The notes beneath the pieces were generated by a model, which ran no database searches, was not told the origin of the DNA, and worked only from the letters and a program-made list of their open reading frames with translations. DNA of 48,373 bases, from positions 1 to 48,373 of the forward strand of contig JAEEQG010000020.1 of assembly GCA_016285185.1 (NCBI GenBank), in the 5' to 3' direction. A program made the translations under genes and the position numbers. Shown in pieces: positions 8,180 through 16,482 of this stretch. Numbering within the stretch: position 1 is the stretch's first letter; each line of letters begins with the position of its first letter. The DNA comes from Spirochaetota bacterium (GTDB lineage: Bacteria; Spirochaetota; Spirochaetia; Treponematales; Treponemataceae).

Positions 8180-9368
8180 TTTTCTCAAGGATATGAAAAA
8201 GACGAATGATTTTAAGTCCGTCAAACCAACAGTGAAAGGCTGTTTTGAGTAAAGCCGCGTCCTTGTGGTTTTGCTTGAACAGCCTTTTCCATATTTCAAT
8301 AAAGTTTTCCTGTTCCAAAAACGCGAACAGATACGGAGAAACCGCCTTTATTCTTTCGGCTGTTTCGACCGCCATGTCTTTTTGAACCAACACAGCCTTT
8401 TTTGCAAACTCATCAACACATTCAAACAATGCCGCAAGCATATCAAAGTATTCGGGCGGAAAGTCTTTTATAACATGATTCTGTTCCAGACACGCCGTAA
8501 CGGTTGCCCCTGTTCCGAACGGAACACGCATGGATTTTCGGGCGGAAGGATGAACGCTTGTTCCAATCATACTGCAGAACTTTTTAGGCGGGCAGGTTTT
8601 TAAGAGCATCTGCAAAAAATAAAAGTCTTCCGCCGCAACCTTGCGGTTCATTCCTCCGCATGCGGCATACATATCTGCTGAACACACAAGAGTTGGACCT
8701 AGCGCAACCGGATACCAGGGCGTGCCCGCCTTTTGCAGCATTCGGGAATGATGTTTGAGGTACTCCTCATATCTTGTGATTATGCGGTTTTCTTCTTCCG
8801 TGCCGTCATGTCTGTGTTCAAAATCCGTTACACCTGCCTCAAAACCGTTTTTAAAACACTCCTGAATCGCGGTAAAGTAGTTTTGTTCCACAATTGTGTC
8901 CGCATCCATGCAGCAGATAATTTTGGGTTCAGGACTGTCTGAACTTTCGCAGCACAAATACGCGTAATCCAAGCCGATTTTCCGGGCAAAACCGGCGCCG
9001 TCGCCTTCGGGCAGTTCTCTGCCTTTTGAGCAGGAATCTATTGCAATGCAAAATTCATCTTTACGGGACCGGAGCTGTTGCAGCAGTTCCTGGCTGTTAT
9101 CCTTTACGGATTGTGGATGCGATGCCCTGTTATTGACGTTTATGATGATTTTTGTTTTTTGCCGTTTGTGTTCCGGCAAAAAAGATGCTGCAGCTTCCAG
9201 CGATTTTATTGTGTCCAGGATACGGGGGTATTCGTTTACGGCGGGAATGACAACAGCTGTTTCAACAGGTGTGAGCGGAAGGTCCTTTATGTACGGTTCA
9301 ACAGCCACCATCCTCTTTTTGCGGTAAGTTTCTGCGGAAGGCTTCAAACGCTGATCCCCGCTTTGCAA
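8169..9368 (-). CDS. Family 2 glycosyltransferase
   Basis: 399 residues from a TTG at 9368; an ATG at 9311 is an alternative that would drop 19 residues and remove the overlap with miaA. ETAVVIPAVNEYPRILDTIKSLE is the nucleotide-sugar-binding start of a GT-A fold. IICCMDADTIVEQNYF contains the DxD metal motif. KVAAEDFYFLQMLLK resembles the (E/D)D-containing acceptor loop. No transmembrane segment was seen, so it is probably cytosolic or membrane-peripheral. Donor and acceptor are unknown. Its start overlaps the end of miaA by 25 bases, which suggests co-transcription. Confidence 0.82.
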   Translation of the reverse strand: MQSGDQRLKPSAETYRKKRMVAVEPYIKDLPLTPVETAVVIPAVNEYPRILDTIKSLEAAASFLPEHKRQKTKIIINVNNRASHPQSVKDNSQELLQQLRSRKDEFCIAIDSCSKGRELPEGDGAGFARKIGLDYAYLCCESSDSPEPKIICCMDADTIVEQNYFTAIQECFKNGFEAGVTDFEHRHDGTEEENRIITRYEEYLKHHSRMLQKAGTPWYPVALGPTLVCSADMYAACGGMNRKVAAEDFYFLQMLLKTCPPKKFCSMIGTSVHPSARKSMRVPFGTGATVTACLEQNHVIKDFPPEYFDMLAALFECVDEFAKKAVLVQKDMAVETAERIKAVSPYLFAFLEQENFIEIWKRLFKQNHKDAALLKTAFHCWFDGLKIIRLFHILEKTMP

Positions 9369-10336
9369 AGCATATCAAGAGCACTGGCAAAAACTTGATC
9401 CGCCGTGGATTGTGTCGTTGTAGGAATCCAGTTTATGTGAACGCCTTTTCTTTCCATTCCTCTGAACCATGTTTCCTGCCTTTTGGCAAACTGTCCGATT
9501 GCAATATAGAGCTGGCTGAACAATTCTTCCGATTTTATTTTGCCCTGCAGCATCCTCGAAATGTATCCGTATTCCAAACCCAGCCGTTCGAGCCGTTCCC
9601 ACGGAACACCGTTTTTGTGCAGTGCGTCAACTTCTTCAATCATTCCGAGCTTAAACCGGAGACGCAGGCGGTCTTTTATGCGCTTGCGCAGAACGTCACG
9701 CGGGAATGTGAGCCCCAGAATATACGGAACAATATTCGGGCGGGTAGGAGCTTGTGCCTTTTGTTTTTGCGCTTCGGGTGTTTTTTCGTATTCGGCTATT
9801 TCAATCGCCCTTAAGAGTCTGTGCCGTTCGGTAAGGTCGGTGCTGTTGTGCAGGTCGGGCTTGAGTGAGCGCAGTTTTTCGGCAAGTTCTTCCATTGAAA
9901 GCCCGTTCAGCGAAAGGCGCAGTTCGGTGTTTGTAGGAACTTCCTGCAGCTCGTAGCCGCGGATGATGGAATCAAGGTACATGCCCGTTCCGCCGCATAT
10001 TACGGGCAGAATATTTTTTTCAGCTATGGAAGCAAAAACCCTGTAAAAATCTTTTTGGTAGTTAAAAACGCTGTATTCTTGGGATAAGTCCGCAATGTCG
10101 ATTAGGTGGTACGGAATCTGTTTTTTGCCGCCGTTGCCGTCTGTTACAACATATTCTTCCAAATCTTTGCCGGAACCCAGATTGAGTCCTTTGTAAACCT
10201 GTCTGGAATCCGCGGAAATAATTTGGCCGTTGTAATGGTCTGCAAGTTTTACCGCAAGAGAAGTTTTTCCTGTAGCGGTGGGTCCGAGCAAAATTATGCA
10301 GTTTGCCGCCGCTCCACCTTTAGCTGCGCTTTCCAT
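9344..10336 (-). CDS. miaA: tRNA dimethylallyltransferase
   Basis: 330 residues from the ATG at 10336; a TTG at 10360 in the same frame is less likely. The P-loop GPTATGKTSLAVKLA is followed by ADSRQVYKGLNLGSGK, HLIDIADLSQEYSVFNY, ICGGTGMYLDSIIRGYE and the C-terminal QLYIAIGQFAKRQETWFRG, all hallmarks of MiaA. It transfers a dimethylallyl group to N6 of A37 in tRNAs that read codons starting with U. The upstream region holds an inverted repeat related to the regulon operator described here (10390-10419), so this housekeeping gene may be touched by that regulator. Confidence 0.94.
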   Translation of the reverse strand: MESAAKGGAAANCIILLGPTATGKTSLAVKLADHYNGQIISADSRQVYKGLNLGSGKDLEEYVVTDGNGGKKQIPYHLIDIADLSQEYSVFNYQKDFYRVFASIAEKNILPVICGGTGMYLDSIIRGYELQEVPTNTELRLSLNGLSMEELAEKLRSLKPDLHNSTDLTERHRLLRAIEIAEYEKTPEAQKQKAQAPTRPNIVPYILGLTFPRDVLRKRIKDRLRLRFKLGMIEEVDALHKNGVPWERLERLGLEYGYISRMLQGKIKSEELFSQLYIAIGQFAKRQETWFRGMERKGVHINWIPTTTQSTADQVFASALDMLCKAGISV

Positions 10337-10389
10337 AAAAACAGCATACTTGCAAGACAAATAAAAAGCAAGTTAGATATAATCTATCC

Positions 10390-10419
10390 TTTAGTGAAAT
10401 ATGATGATATTTCACTAAA
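10390..10419. promoter_or_regulatory. Perfect 11-bp inverted repeat built from operator half-sites
   Basis: TTTAGTGAAAT (10390-10400) and ATTTCACTAAA (10409-10419) are exact reverse complements around an 8-base loop. Each arm holds TCACTAAA, the first half of the shared operator. Read on the minus strand, TCACTAAAGGATA (10385-10397) matches the operator core at 12 of 13 positions and points toward miaA. It could be a divergent regulator site or a hairpin. Confidence 0.55.
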
Positions 10420-10482
10420 CAAACATAAGTTTATCATCAAAATTTACTGTTGACAAAATTATTCGGTTGAAAATCCTCCGCT

Positions 10483-10499
10483 ATCTCACTAAATGATAT
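10483..10499 (+). promoter_or_regulatory. Shared operator-like element, copy upstream of the 10.5-kb gene
   Basis: ATCTCACTAAATGATAT, an exact copy of the regulon core, ends 47 bases before the start at 10547. TGTAAT at 10515-10520 is a candidate -10, which would place the element over the -35 region. Confidence 0.75.
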
Positions 10500-10546
10500 T
10501 CTGCCCATGTACACTGTAATCAATCTAAAGCATGGGGGATTGCAGA

Positions 10547-11605
10547 ATGTCAAACAAACGGAAACAAGATAACAGACTGGCAAAGCGTTTTATTTACGAG
10601 CTTAAGAAACTGACTGCCGGCGTTATAAACGGCATGGATGCAAACGCTTATTTTACAGATGCCCAATCATTAAAAGAGTTGTTCGATTCTTTTGCAATCA
10701 TTGAAGAGTTTGTTGATCCGCTGGAGTGTTACTGGGAAATAAAGATAGCCCTCAAAAGATATGACAGATTTGTGAACAAAGACTTTTCCTGCGCGGCGGA
10801 TTTCAAGAAACTTCTGGATTATTTTTTTGACATTATTGAGCAAATCTATTTCTACGAGATTTTTGGATTCCTTTCAACAAAAGTCCATCCACAGGAAATA
10901 TACGGGGTGCCGGTAATATGTTATTGCGGTTGTGCGCCATCTTGGCCGCTGGAACCCGTTTTGGACGAACACGGAAAAGTCGTTTACAAAAAAGTAATAC
11001 GCTTTCAGAACAATGACAAAAAAAGACCACTTTGCATGACAATTAGCAGCAACCCGCTAATCCTTGAAGGGCGCGAAAACTGCAAATTGACCGACGAACA
11101 GATTGGGCAGATAAAGAACTTTGTCCGCAAAAATCAGGATATCATCAAACAACATTACAAAGAAAAAACAGACAGCATCGAGTTTATAGAAGCCCTGAAA
11201 AAGCGTAACAACACATGGCGCAATGCGCAGAATTGTTTTAAGTATCCTGCTGAAAAGCCGCCTGTACGCTTGTTAAAAGCAGAAACCGGATTGCCTGTAA
11301 ACATTGTGAATGTTGTACATTCATTTTCTTTTGAACTGGGCTTGTTGGAATACATTGAGATTCAAACCAACACGAATGATGAAATTGATGACAAGAATTC
11401 TGAAATGATTCTCTTCACTAAGAACGCAGAAACATTGTTTGCAGACAGCGATGTCCCCTCTGAAATATTGAATCCGGTTCAAGAATATGTAAAACAATCC
11501 TATTCCGATAAAAATTCTCTGCTTTATAAAACAATGCAAAAACGCAAAGCCGAATGGGATGAATCCGTAAAAAAAGAACATAAAAAACGCAATATCACTA
11601 AATGA
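10547..11605 (+). CDS. Unknown protein with two repeated modules; shares a module with the protein at 33467
   Basis: 352 residues; the ATG at 10547 is chosen because GGGGGA lies nine bases upstream, although an ATG at 10532 is in frame. No known domain is recognised. About residues 118-215 (GVPVICYCG, then PLCMTISSNPLILEG, KLTDEQIGQIKNFVRKNQ, FIEALKKRNN) resemble the protein at 33467 (GLPCNIKCG, LCMRIKNPEIIEG, FTASEIETIMDFLIKNKG, FIHFIRKKY). A second, weaker copy seems to start near residue 245 (GLPVNIVNVVHSFSFEL, SEILNPVQEYVKQSYSDK). It is soluble, with a basic C terminus. It is preceded by the shared operator, and its 3' end contains the operator of the MoxR gene, so the two are probably separate but co-regulated transcription units. 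Confidence 0.72.
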   Translation: MSNKRKQDNRLAKRFIYELKKLTAGVINGMDANAYFTDAQSLKELFDSFAIIEEFVDPLECYWEIKIALKRYDRFVNKDFSCAADFKKLLDYFFDIIEQIYFYEIFGFLSTKVHPQEIYGVPVICYCGCAPSWPLEPVLDEHGKVVYKKVIRFQNNDKKRPLCMTISSNPLILEGRENCKLTDEQIGQIKNFVRKNQDIIKQHYKEKTDSIEFIEALKKRNNTWRNAQNCFKYPAEKPPVRLLKAETGLPVNIVNVVHSFSFELGLLEYIEIQTNTNDEIDDKNSEMILFTKNAETLFADSDVPSEILNPVQEYVKQSYSDKNSLLYKTMQKRKAEWDESVKKEHKKRNITK

Positions 11606-11608
11606 TAT
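11592..11608 (+). promoter_or_regulatory. Shared operator-like element, copy upstream of the MoxR-vWA operon
   Basis: ATATCACTAAATGATAT is a perfect palindrome of 6-bp arms around CTAAA. It overlaps the stop codon of the preceding gene and ends 39 bases before the ATG at 11648. TATTTT at about 11619-11624 is a candidate -10, ten to eleven bases beyond the core. Confidence 0.78.
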
Positions 11609-11647
11609 ATTGCCGTGATATTTTGGTAACAGCACAAGGAGAAATAT

Positions 11648-12724
11648 ATGTCAGTAAGAATTGATGGTAATCTGCTTCTGGAAATTCTGGAAGAAACACC
11701 CAGCACACAGAATATAATGCTCATGGGAAAGCACGGAATCGGCAAGTCGCAGATTCTGGAAAAGTTCTATTCAGAAAAAGGCTGCAAGGTTGTGCCACTC
11801 TTTTTGGGGCAGATGAGCGACCCGGGCGACTTAATAGGAATCCCGCACAAGAACGAAAAGACCGGGCACACGGAGTTCATGTCGCCGTACTGGTTCCCCA
11901 CTGATGATACGCCGGTTGTTCTGTTCCTGGACGAGCTGAACCGTGCCCGCCCGGAAGTATTACAGACAATCATGGATCTTGCGCTCAACCGCAAGCTTGC
12001 GGGGCGTTCACTGCCTGAAGGAAGCCGCATCATATCGGCGGTGAACAACGGCGAGGAATACCAGCTTACGGACCTGGACCCCGCATTGGTAAGCCGCTTT
12101 AACATTTATGAGTTTGTACCGAGTGTAAAAGACTGGCTTTTGTGGGCGGGCAAAAACGAAATTGACGAGCGCATAACCTCATACATAGCCGCCAATCCAA
12201 CAGCACTGGACAACCAGAAAGCGGTTGAAGATCTGGATAACCTTGAAAAGACACCTGACCGCCGCGGCTGGGTTCGCGTTTCCGAAATAATCAGCGGCAA
12301 AGAAGAACTCACACAGAGCCACAAAAGCATGATTGCAGGAATAATAGGCGGAATAGCAGCCAACCGCTTTTTTGAGTTTCTGGATCAGAATCACCTTTTA
12401 ACGGCAAAGGAACTTCTGCTCGGCGATTACGAAATAAGCCTTTTAAAACTCAAAACTTATGAAACACCGCAGCTTGCAACAATTAACGATGCGCTGTTTG
12501 TATATCTTGAAAGCGCCAAATACAGCAGCAGCGATAAACCGCTGATGGCAAACAACCTTTCTTCCTACTACGGTTTTCTTGAAAAGAACAGACTGCGCGA
12601 GGCAATGGCTCACTTTGCCAATATGTTCAGCGGAACAATGTATCCCAATGCGCTTGTGTTCATCATAAGCGAATGCCCTGAACTCTATTCCAAAATGACA
12701 AGGTTTGTTTCGGAGATTAGATGA
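11648..12724 (+). CDS. MoxR-type AAA+ ATPase
   Basis: 358 residues. Walker A is GKHGIGKS (27-34). Walker B and the following segment read VVLFLDELNRARPEVLQTIMD, and sensor and arginine-finger regions follow (IISAVNNGEEYQLTDLDPALVSRFNIYEF). This is the MoxR/dynein-related (AAA_5) pattern. MoxR ATPases act as chaperone-like partners of von Willebrand A proteins, and here the next gene is exactly such a protein, overlapping by four bases (ATGA). The start has AAGGAG nine bases upstream. The pair recalls MoxR-vWA ternary systems described in prokaryotic conflict loci. The third component would be among the unknown genes downstream or the 10.5-kb gene. Confidence 0.9.
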   Translation: MSVRIDGNLLLEILEETPSTQNIMLMGKHGIGKSQILEKFYSEKGCKVVPLFLGQMSDPGDLIGIPHKNEKTGHTEFMSPYWFPTDDTPVVLFLDELNRARPEVLQTIMDLALNRKLAGRSLPEGSRIISAVNNGEEYQLTDLDPALVSRFNIYEFVPSVKDWLLWAGKNEIDERITSYIAANPTALDNQKAVEDLDNLEKTPDRRGWVRVSEIISGKEELTQSHKSMIAGIIGGIAANRFFEFLDQNHLLTAKELLLGDYEISLLKLKTYETPQLATINDALFVYLESAKYSSSDKPLMANNLSSYYGFLEKNRLREAMAHFANMFSGTMYPNALVFIISECPELYSKMTRFVSEIR

Positions 12725-13905
12725 TGTCCGTTATAGAAAAAATCAGTCGTGTTGTGGACAGGTGGTTTTTGTACGAACCGCTTCTCTTTAACACGTACTG
12801 TACGCACAAGCTTGAAGAAAACACTCAAATCCTGTGCCCGTTCAGAACAGGGAAAAGACGCATTGAATATAATCCGGTGCTTCTCAAGAATTATTCAGAA
12901 GATGAGCTTGAGCTTGCCTTAGAAACGGAAGTAACCAGAATTCTCCTGAAGCATCCATACCAGAGAGTGCCGCTAAACCCGAACAGGGCAGCTCTTAAAA
13001 ACGCAAGCGATGTTACGATAAGTGAGCACTGTTTTAGAAGTGAAAAACTACATGATGCGCGGTATTACAACCTTGATACCAAATTGAGCTACGAAGAATA
13101 CTACAAAGAGCTTTATTACATCTGCCCCGACCTAAAGATAAATTCTGACGGAAGTATGAAAGATTATGAAGGACTTATGCCTGCTTTGGGAGATGGAGAA
13201 ACATGGGAATATCAGGCGGCGGCAAATGCTTCCGAGTTCTGGGATGAGGACGAGGAAATGGCGGACAAAATAAACCGGCAGATAGAAAAGGCGCAGAAAA
13301 CGAACCAGTGGGGCAGTCTAAGCGGTGATTTTCGGGAAACAATCAGTGCATCTCTTAAAATACCCATGGATTACAGGCGGATTTTATCGCAGTTCCGTGC
13401 AAGCATAATAAGCCAGCGCCGCAAGCTTACCCGAATGAAGCCCAACCGCCGTTACGGTTTTACTTATATGGGCAGCCAGTTTGAACCAAAGACGCACCTT
13501 CTTGTTGCAGTGGACGTAAGCGGTTCAATCGAATCTGATGATTTGCAGAATTTCTTTTCAATCATAAACCGCTTTTTCAGCTACGGTGTGGAAGCAATTC
13601 AGGTTATAGCCTTTGATACGGAAATAAAGCAGGAGTTTGAACTTAAGAAGGCTGCAAAATCAATAGAAGTAGTCGGACGGGGCGGAACAGATTTTCAGTG
13701 TGCTATTGATTATTACGAAGCACACTCTGAGTATCAGGGACTGATAATCTTTACCGACGGTTATGCAGAAATACCAAGAATCAGGCTGTGTAAACAGATA
13801 CTTTGGATACTTACCGGAAAAGAAGAATATGATAGTGCTGTTTCATGGATAAAAGACTTTAGACTCAACAGGGCAACCTGGATTCCTAAGGTGAACAGGG
13901 GATGA
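12721..13905 (+). CDS. vWA protein with DUF2201-like N-terminal domain
   Basis: 394 residues. The C-terminal third has a complete MIDAS: DVSGS in HLLVAVDVSGSIESDD, the Thr in GRGGTDFQCAID, and the Asp in IIFTDGYAEIP. The N-terminal part resembles the DUF2201 putative metallopeptidase domain, but where that family has an HExxH-type motif this protein reads LETEVTRILLKHP. Only one His is left, so the domain looks catalytically dead. It is translationally coupled to the MoxR ATPase through a four-base overlap. By family knowledge the vWA domain binds metal-dependently to a client or partner that the ATPase remodels. The substrate is unknown. Confidence 0.85.
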   Translation: MMSVIEKISRVVDRWFLYEPLLFNTYCTHKLEENTQILCPFRTGKRRIEYNPVLLKNYSEDELELALETEVTRILLKHPYQRVPLNPNRAALKNASDVTISEHCFRSEKLHDARYYNLDTKLSYEEYYKELYYICPDLKINSDGSMKDYEGLMPALGDGETWEYQAAANASEFWDEDEEMADKINRQIEKAQKTNQWGSLSGDFRETISASLKIPMDYRRILSQFRASIISQRRKLTRMKPNRRYGFTYMGSQFEPKTHLLVAVDVSGSIESDDLQNFFSIINRFFSYGVEAIQVIAFDTEIKQEFELKKAAKSIEVVGRGGTDFQCAIDYYEAHSEYQGLIIFTDGYAEIPRIRLCKQILWILTGKEEYDSAVSWIKDFRLNRATWIPKVNRG

Positions 13906-13926
13906 GAAAAACCAGACAAGGAGTTT

Positions 13927-14652
13927 ATGATGAGATATAAAATAGAATCCGAAGCGTTTTTTGAACAGATGAAATTTTGTGCCAGATTCTGGAAGGATGA
14001 ATTAGAGCCGATTGTAAAAAAACATTCTGTTCAAAATGCTTTTTCTCCTGCGGATCATGATTTTACCTATGAAGAATTGACCGCATATTTGCGGAACTCT
14101 TTTTCTTCAATCTGCGGCAGGTTCGGCTTATCATTCCAAGAGAATATCTCGCCTTACAAAACTGAGTTTGTACTGATGTTTTGCAACACCCACATACCGT
14201 TTGAACTAGGCAACAGAGTTTCAATAATAGTATGTGTTAATGATATTGTTCTTAGAATAATGCCCTCACAGTTTTTTTATAAAACATTCAGAATAGAGGA
14301 ATATCCTCAGATAGAAAACATAGTAGCCGAATTCTGTGAAGATTTAGTTACGAATAAAAAATTTGACCAGTTTGTAATTGATTATTCAAAATTCAAGGAA
14401 AGCTTTAGAATTATTAATCAAAAAACGTTGGAAATCGCCATAAATTCAATAAAAGCCTTGTACGAAGCAAGCAATCAGCCGAATCCTGTTTTACAACAAT
14501 ATGTTATGTACTCTACGCTGCTTATAAACAATGAAAAAGTAAACATTTTTCACAAGGACTATCTTGAAAACCCTGATATTCTGCTAAAGCTGCTGGCTGC
14601 AAACAACGGAACAAAACAGCTTCCTGAACAGAACAAGGAGATGAACAAATGA
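13927..14652 (+). CDS. Unknown protein, paralogue A of a pair
   Basis: 241 residues, AAGGAG upstream, start ATG at 13927 or 13930. I recognise no domain. It aligns along nearly its whole length with the protein at 15691: FWKDELEPIVKKHSVQN against FWQDLLDSIVKKHSFQN, QIENIVAEFCEDLVTNKK against QVENIVAEICEELIDNKK, and INSIKALYEASNQP identical in both. It is soluble and of mixed alpha/beta look. It follows the vWA gene by 21 bases and overlaps the next gene by four (ATGA), so it is part of the MoxR operon. It is a candidate effector or third component of the MoxR-vWA module, but this is only context. Confidence 0.72.
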   Translation: MMRYKIESEAFFEQMKFCARFWKDELEPIVKKHSVQNAFSPADHDFTYEELTAYLRNSFSSICGRFGLSFQENISPYKTEFVLMFCNTHIPFELGNRVSIIVCVNDIVLRIMPSQFFYKTFRIEEYPQIENIVAEFCEDLVTNKKFDQFVIDYSKFKESFRIINQKTLEIAINSIKALYEASNQPNPVLQQYVMYSTLLINNEKVNIFHKDYLENPDILLKLLAANNGTKQLPEQNKEMNK

Positions 14653-15701
14653 CAAAAGGAAAACCATTAAACAAACTTCTCAAAGGAATAAGACAAAGCA
14701 ATGCAATTTTAACAAATGGTTCAGATTTTATTGCAGGATTTTTTTATGAGAGAGAAACCATGGAAGCTCCGGTCTTATCTTTTAAGAATTCAAAAGGTCT
14801 TAACGATTATGTGCTAAAAGTTGCAGGTTTTCATTCTGTAAAATACATGAAATCTGAAAAATGTACGGAAAAACTGTTATCCAAAACAAAAAGAGGAGAT
14901 TATGTTCCTGAAGATATTTTCAGAGCATTGGCAAAAGTTCTGGCAAGAGAATTCGTATCTGCTGAAAGTGCAGATTTTAAGAAAAGATTAGAAAAAGATA
15001 TATTTACTCAGTTATATAAAACTGAAGAAAGAACTTATAAATGTGCAGAAAAAAGATATTTCCGGCAGACAAAAGAAGAGGGCAAAAACCGGGCAGATGT
15101 TTGCAGCTTTATAAAAAACAAAATTAAAAAACTGGCCGCAGAGTATGATTATGACTATAAACATATTCATAAAAAATCATCTGTGGATGAATTTTATCTT
15201 GAGCCAAAATCAGAAGAGGCTGATTTTGATTTTTGGCAAATGGTTCATGTTTCCATCCCGGAACAGAAAATCTATGTAGGCAATAGAAGTGTTCTAAGAT
15301 GTTTTGACATTAAAGATGCTGATTATGCCGTAGGTTATTTAACAGCCCTTATGGGGTGTAAAGAAGATTTGATAAAGGATATAAAAACATATCGTGATGA
15401 ATTTGAAATAACCCCAAAACTTTACGAAATAGCAAAAAGCTCCATAAAAACAATACTTGAAGTTAATTGCACTAAAAACGGAATCCTATATAGTCTGGAT
15501 TATGATAAAACAGCTTCGACTATTTATCTGCAAAACCGGGAGAATTCTGATTTTGCATATGTGATTGTGATTACCCATAAAGAATTTATGAGAAACCCGG
15601 AAGCTTTCAAAAAAATAATTGCAGAACCCAAAGTCTTTGTAAAATGGAATTTCTGGTGCAAAGAAGAGAAATACGATAAAGGATTATTTTATGCCGGTTA
15701 A
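14649..15701 (+). CDS. Unknown protein between the two paralogues
   Basis: 350 residues, coupled to the upstream gene by an ATGA overlap with AAGGAG before it. No domain is recognised. It is rich in Lys and Glu, especially about residues 100-180, where helices with basic patches are likely (KRYFRQTKEEGKNRADVCSF). No signal peptide or membrane segment was seen. It sits between two paralogous genes, with the 3' end overlapping the second by 11 bases. This arrangement suggests that the three products work together or that the flanking gene duplicated around it. Confidence 0.68.
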   Translation: MTKGKPLNKLLKGIRQSNAILTNGSDFIAGFFYERETMEAPVLSFKNSKGLNDYVLKVAGFHSVKYMKSEKCTEKLLSKTKRGDYVPEDIFRALAKVLAREFVSAESADFKKRLEKDIFTQLYKTEERTYKCAEKRYFRQTKEEGKNRADVCSFIKNKIKKLAAEYDYDYKHIHKKSSVDEFYLEPKSEEADFDFWQMVHVSIPEQKIYVGNRSVLRCFDIKDADYAVGYLTALMGCKEDLIKDIKTYRDEFEITPKLYEIAKSSIKTILEVNCTKNGILYSLDYDKTASTIYLQNRENSDFAYVIVITHKEFMRNPEAFKKIIAEPKVFVKWNFWCKEEKYDKGLFYAG

Positions 15702-16407
15702 CACAATTAAAACAATAGATGAACTGGAAGATGAATTGGAAAATGCGTTTTTTTACAAAAAAATGAACTTTTGCACTAAATTTTGGCAGGATTTGTTGGA
15801 TTCTATTGTTAAAAAGCACAGTTTTCAAAATGATTTTGTTCTTGGTTCCGGCAATTTTGCTTATGAAGAGATTGTTTCATATTTGTGGAATAAGTTTAGG
15901 TTAATCTGCAAAAACTATGGATTATCATTCCGTGAAACAACAAGTCCTCACATGATAGAGTTTATAATTGTATTGCCTTTTGGAGACCCCGCGCTTGAAC
16001 TTGGCAATGAATTATCAATAATTGTGAACAAAAAAAATATTATTCTAAAAATAAAGTCAACTCACTATTATTATACGACTCTAAAAGTGTGTGATTATAT
16101 TCAGGTTGAAAACATTGTAGCAGAGATATGTGAAGAGTTAATTGACAACAAAAAAATGGATCAGTATGTTCTGGACTATACTGCTTTTATGGAAGAATTT
16201 TCAAGTCTTACTCCAAAGTCATTGCAAATCGCTATAAATTCAATAAAAGCCTTGTACGAGGCAAGCAATCAGCCCATATCTGTCTTGGAGCAACATACCA
16301 TGTATTCCACTATGCTGATAAACGAAAAATCCGTTGAAATTTCACACAAGGATTATCTTAAAAACCCTGATATTCTTGTAAGGCTGCTGGCCCCCAAAAA
16401 AAGTTGA
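15691..16407 (+). CDS. Unknown protein, paralogue B of a pair
   Basis: 238 residues starting at 15691 with AAAGGA ten bases before; it overlaps the previous gene by 11 bases. It is the paralogue of the protein at 13927, with the best conservation in the C-terminal half (INSIKALYEASNQP, then YSTMLINEKSVEISHKDYLKNPDIL). Identity looks like roughly 45 percent by eye. The N-terminal extension (MPVNTIKTIDELEDELENAF) differs. It is the last gene of the 10.5-16.4 kb block, followed by a terminator that belongs to the convergent gene. Function unknown. Confidence 0.72.
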   Translation: MPVNTIKTIDELEDELENAFFYKKMNFCTKFWQDLLDSIVKKHSFQNDFVLGSGNFAYEEIVSYLWNKFRLICKNYGLSFRETTSPHMIEFIIVLPFGDPALELGNELSIIVNKKNIILKIKSTHYYYTTLKVCDYIQVENIVAEICEELIDNKKMDQYVLDYTAFMEEFSSLTPKSLQIAINSIKALYEASNQPISVLEQHTMYSTMLINEKSVEISHKDYLKNPDILVRLLAPKKS

Positions 16408-16424
16408 CTTACTATATCCTGCAT

Positions 16425-16460
16425 AAAAAAAGCCCTAAAGGAGAGGGCTCCTTTAGGGCT
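16425..16460 (-). terminator. Rho-independent terminator of the DUF4469-like gene
   Basis: Arms AGCCCTAAAGGAG (16431-16443) and CTCCTTTAGGGCT (16448-16460) pair perfectly with a four-base loop. On the minus strand the stem is followed by a T-run (A-run 16425-16431 on the plus strand). Confidence 0.88.
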
Positions 16461-16482
16461 GATCCGGTTTACACCGGTTTTG

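Noticed and set aside
10450-10455. TTGACA as -35 of the 10.5-kb gene
   Set aside because: No acceptable -10 lies 16-18 bases downstream; the element at 10483 with TGTAAT fits better.
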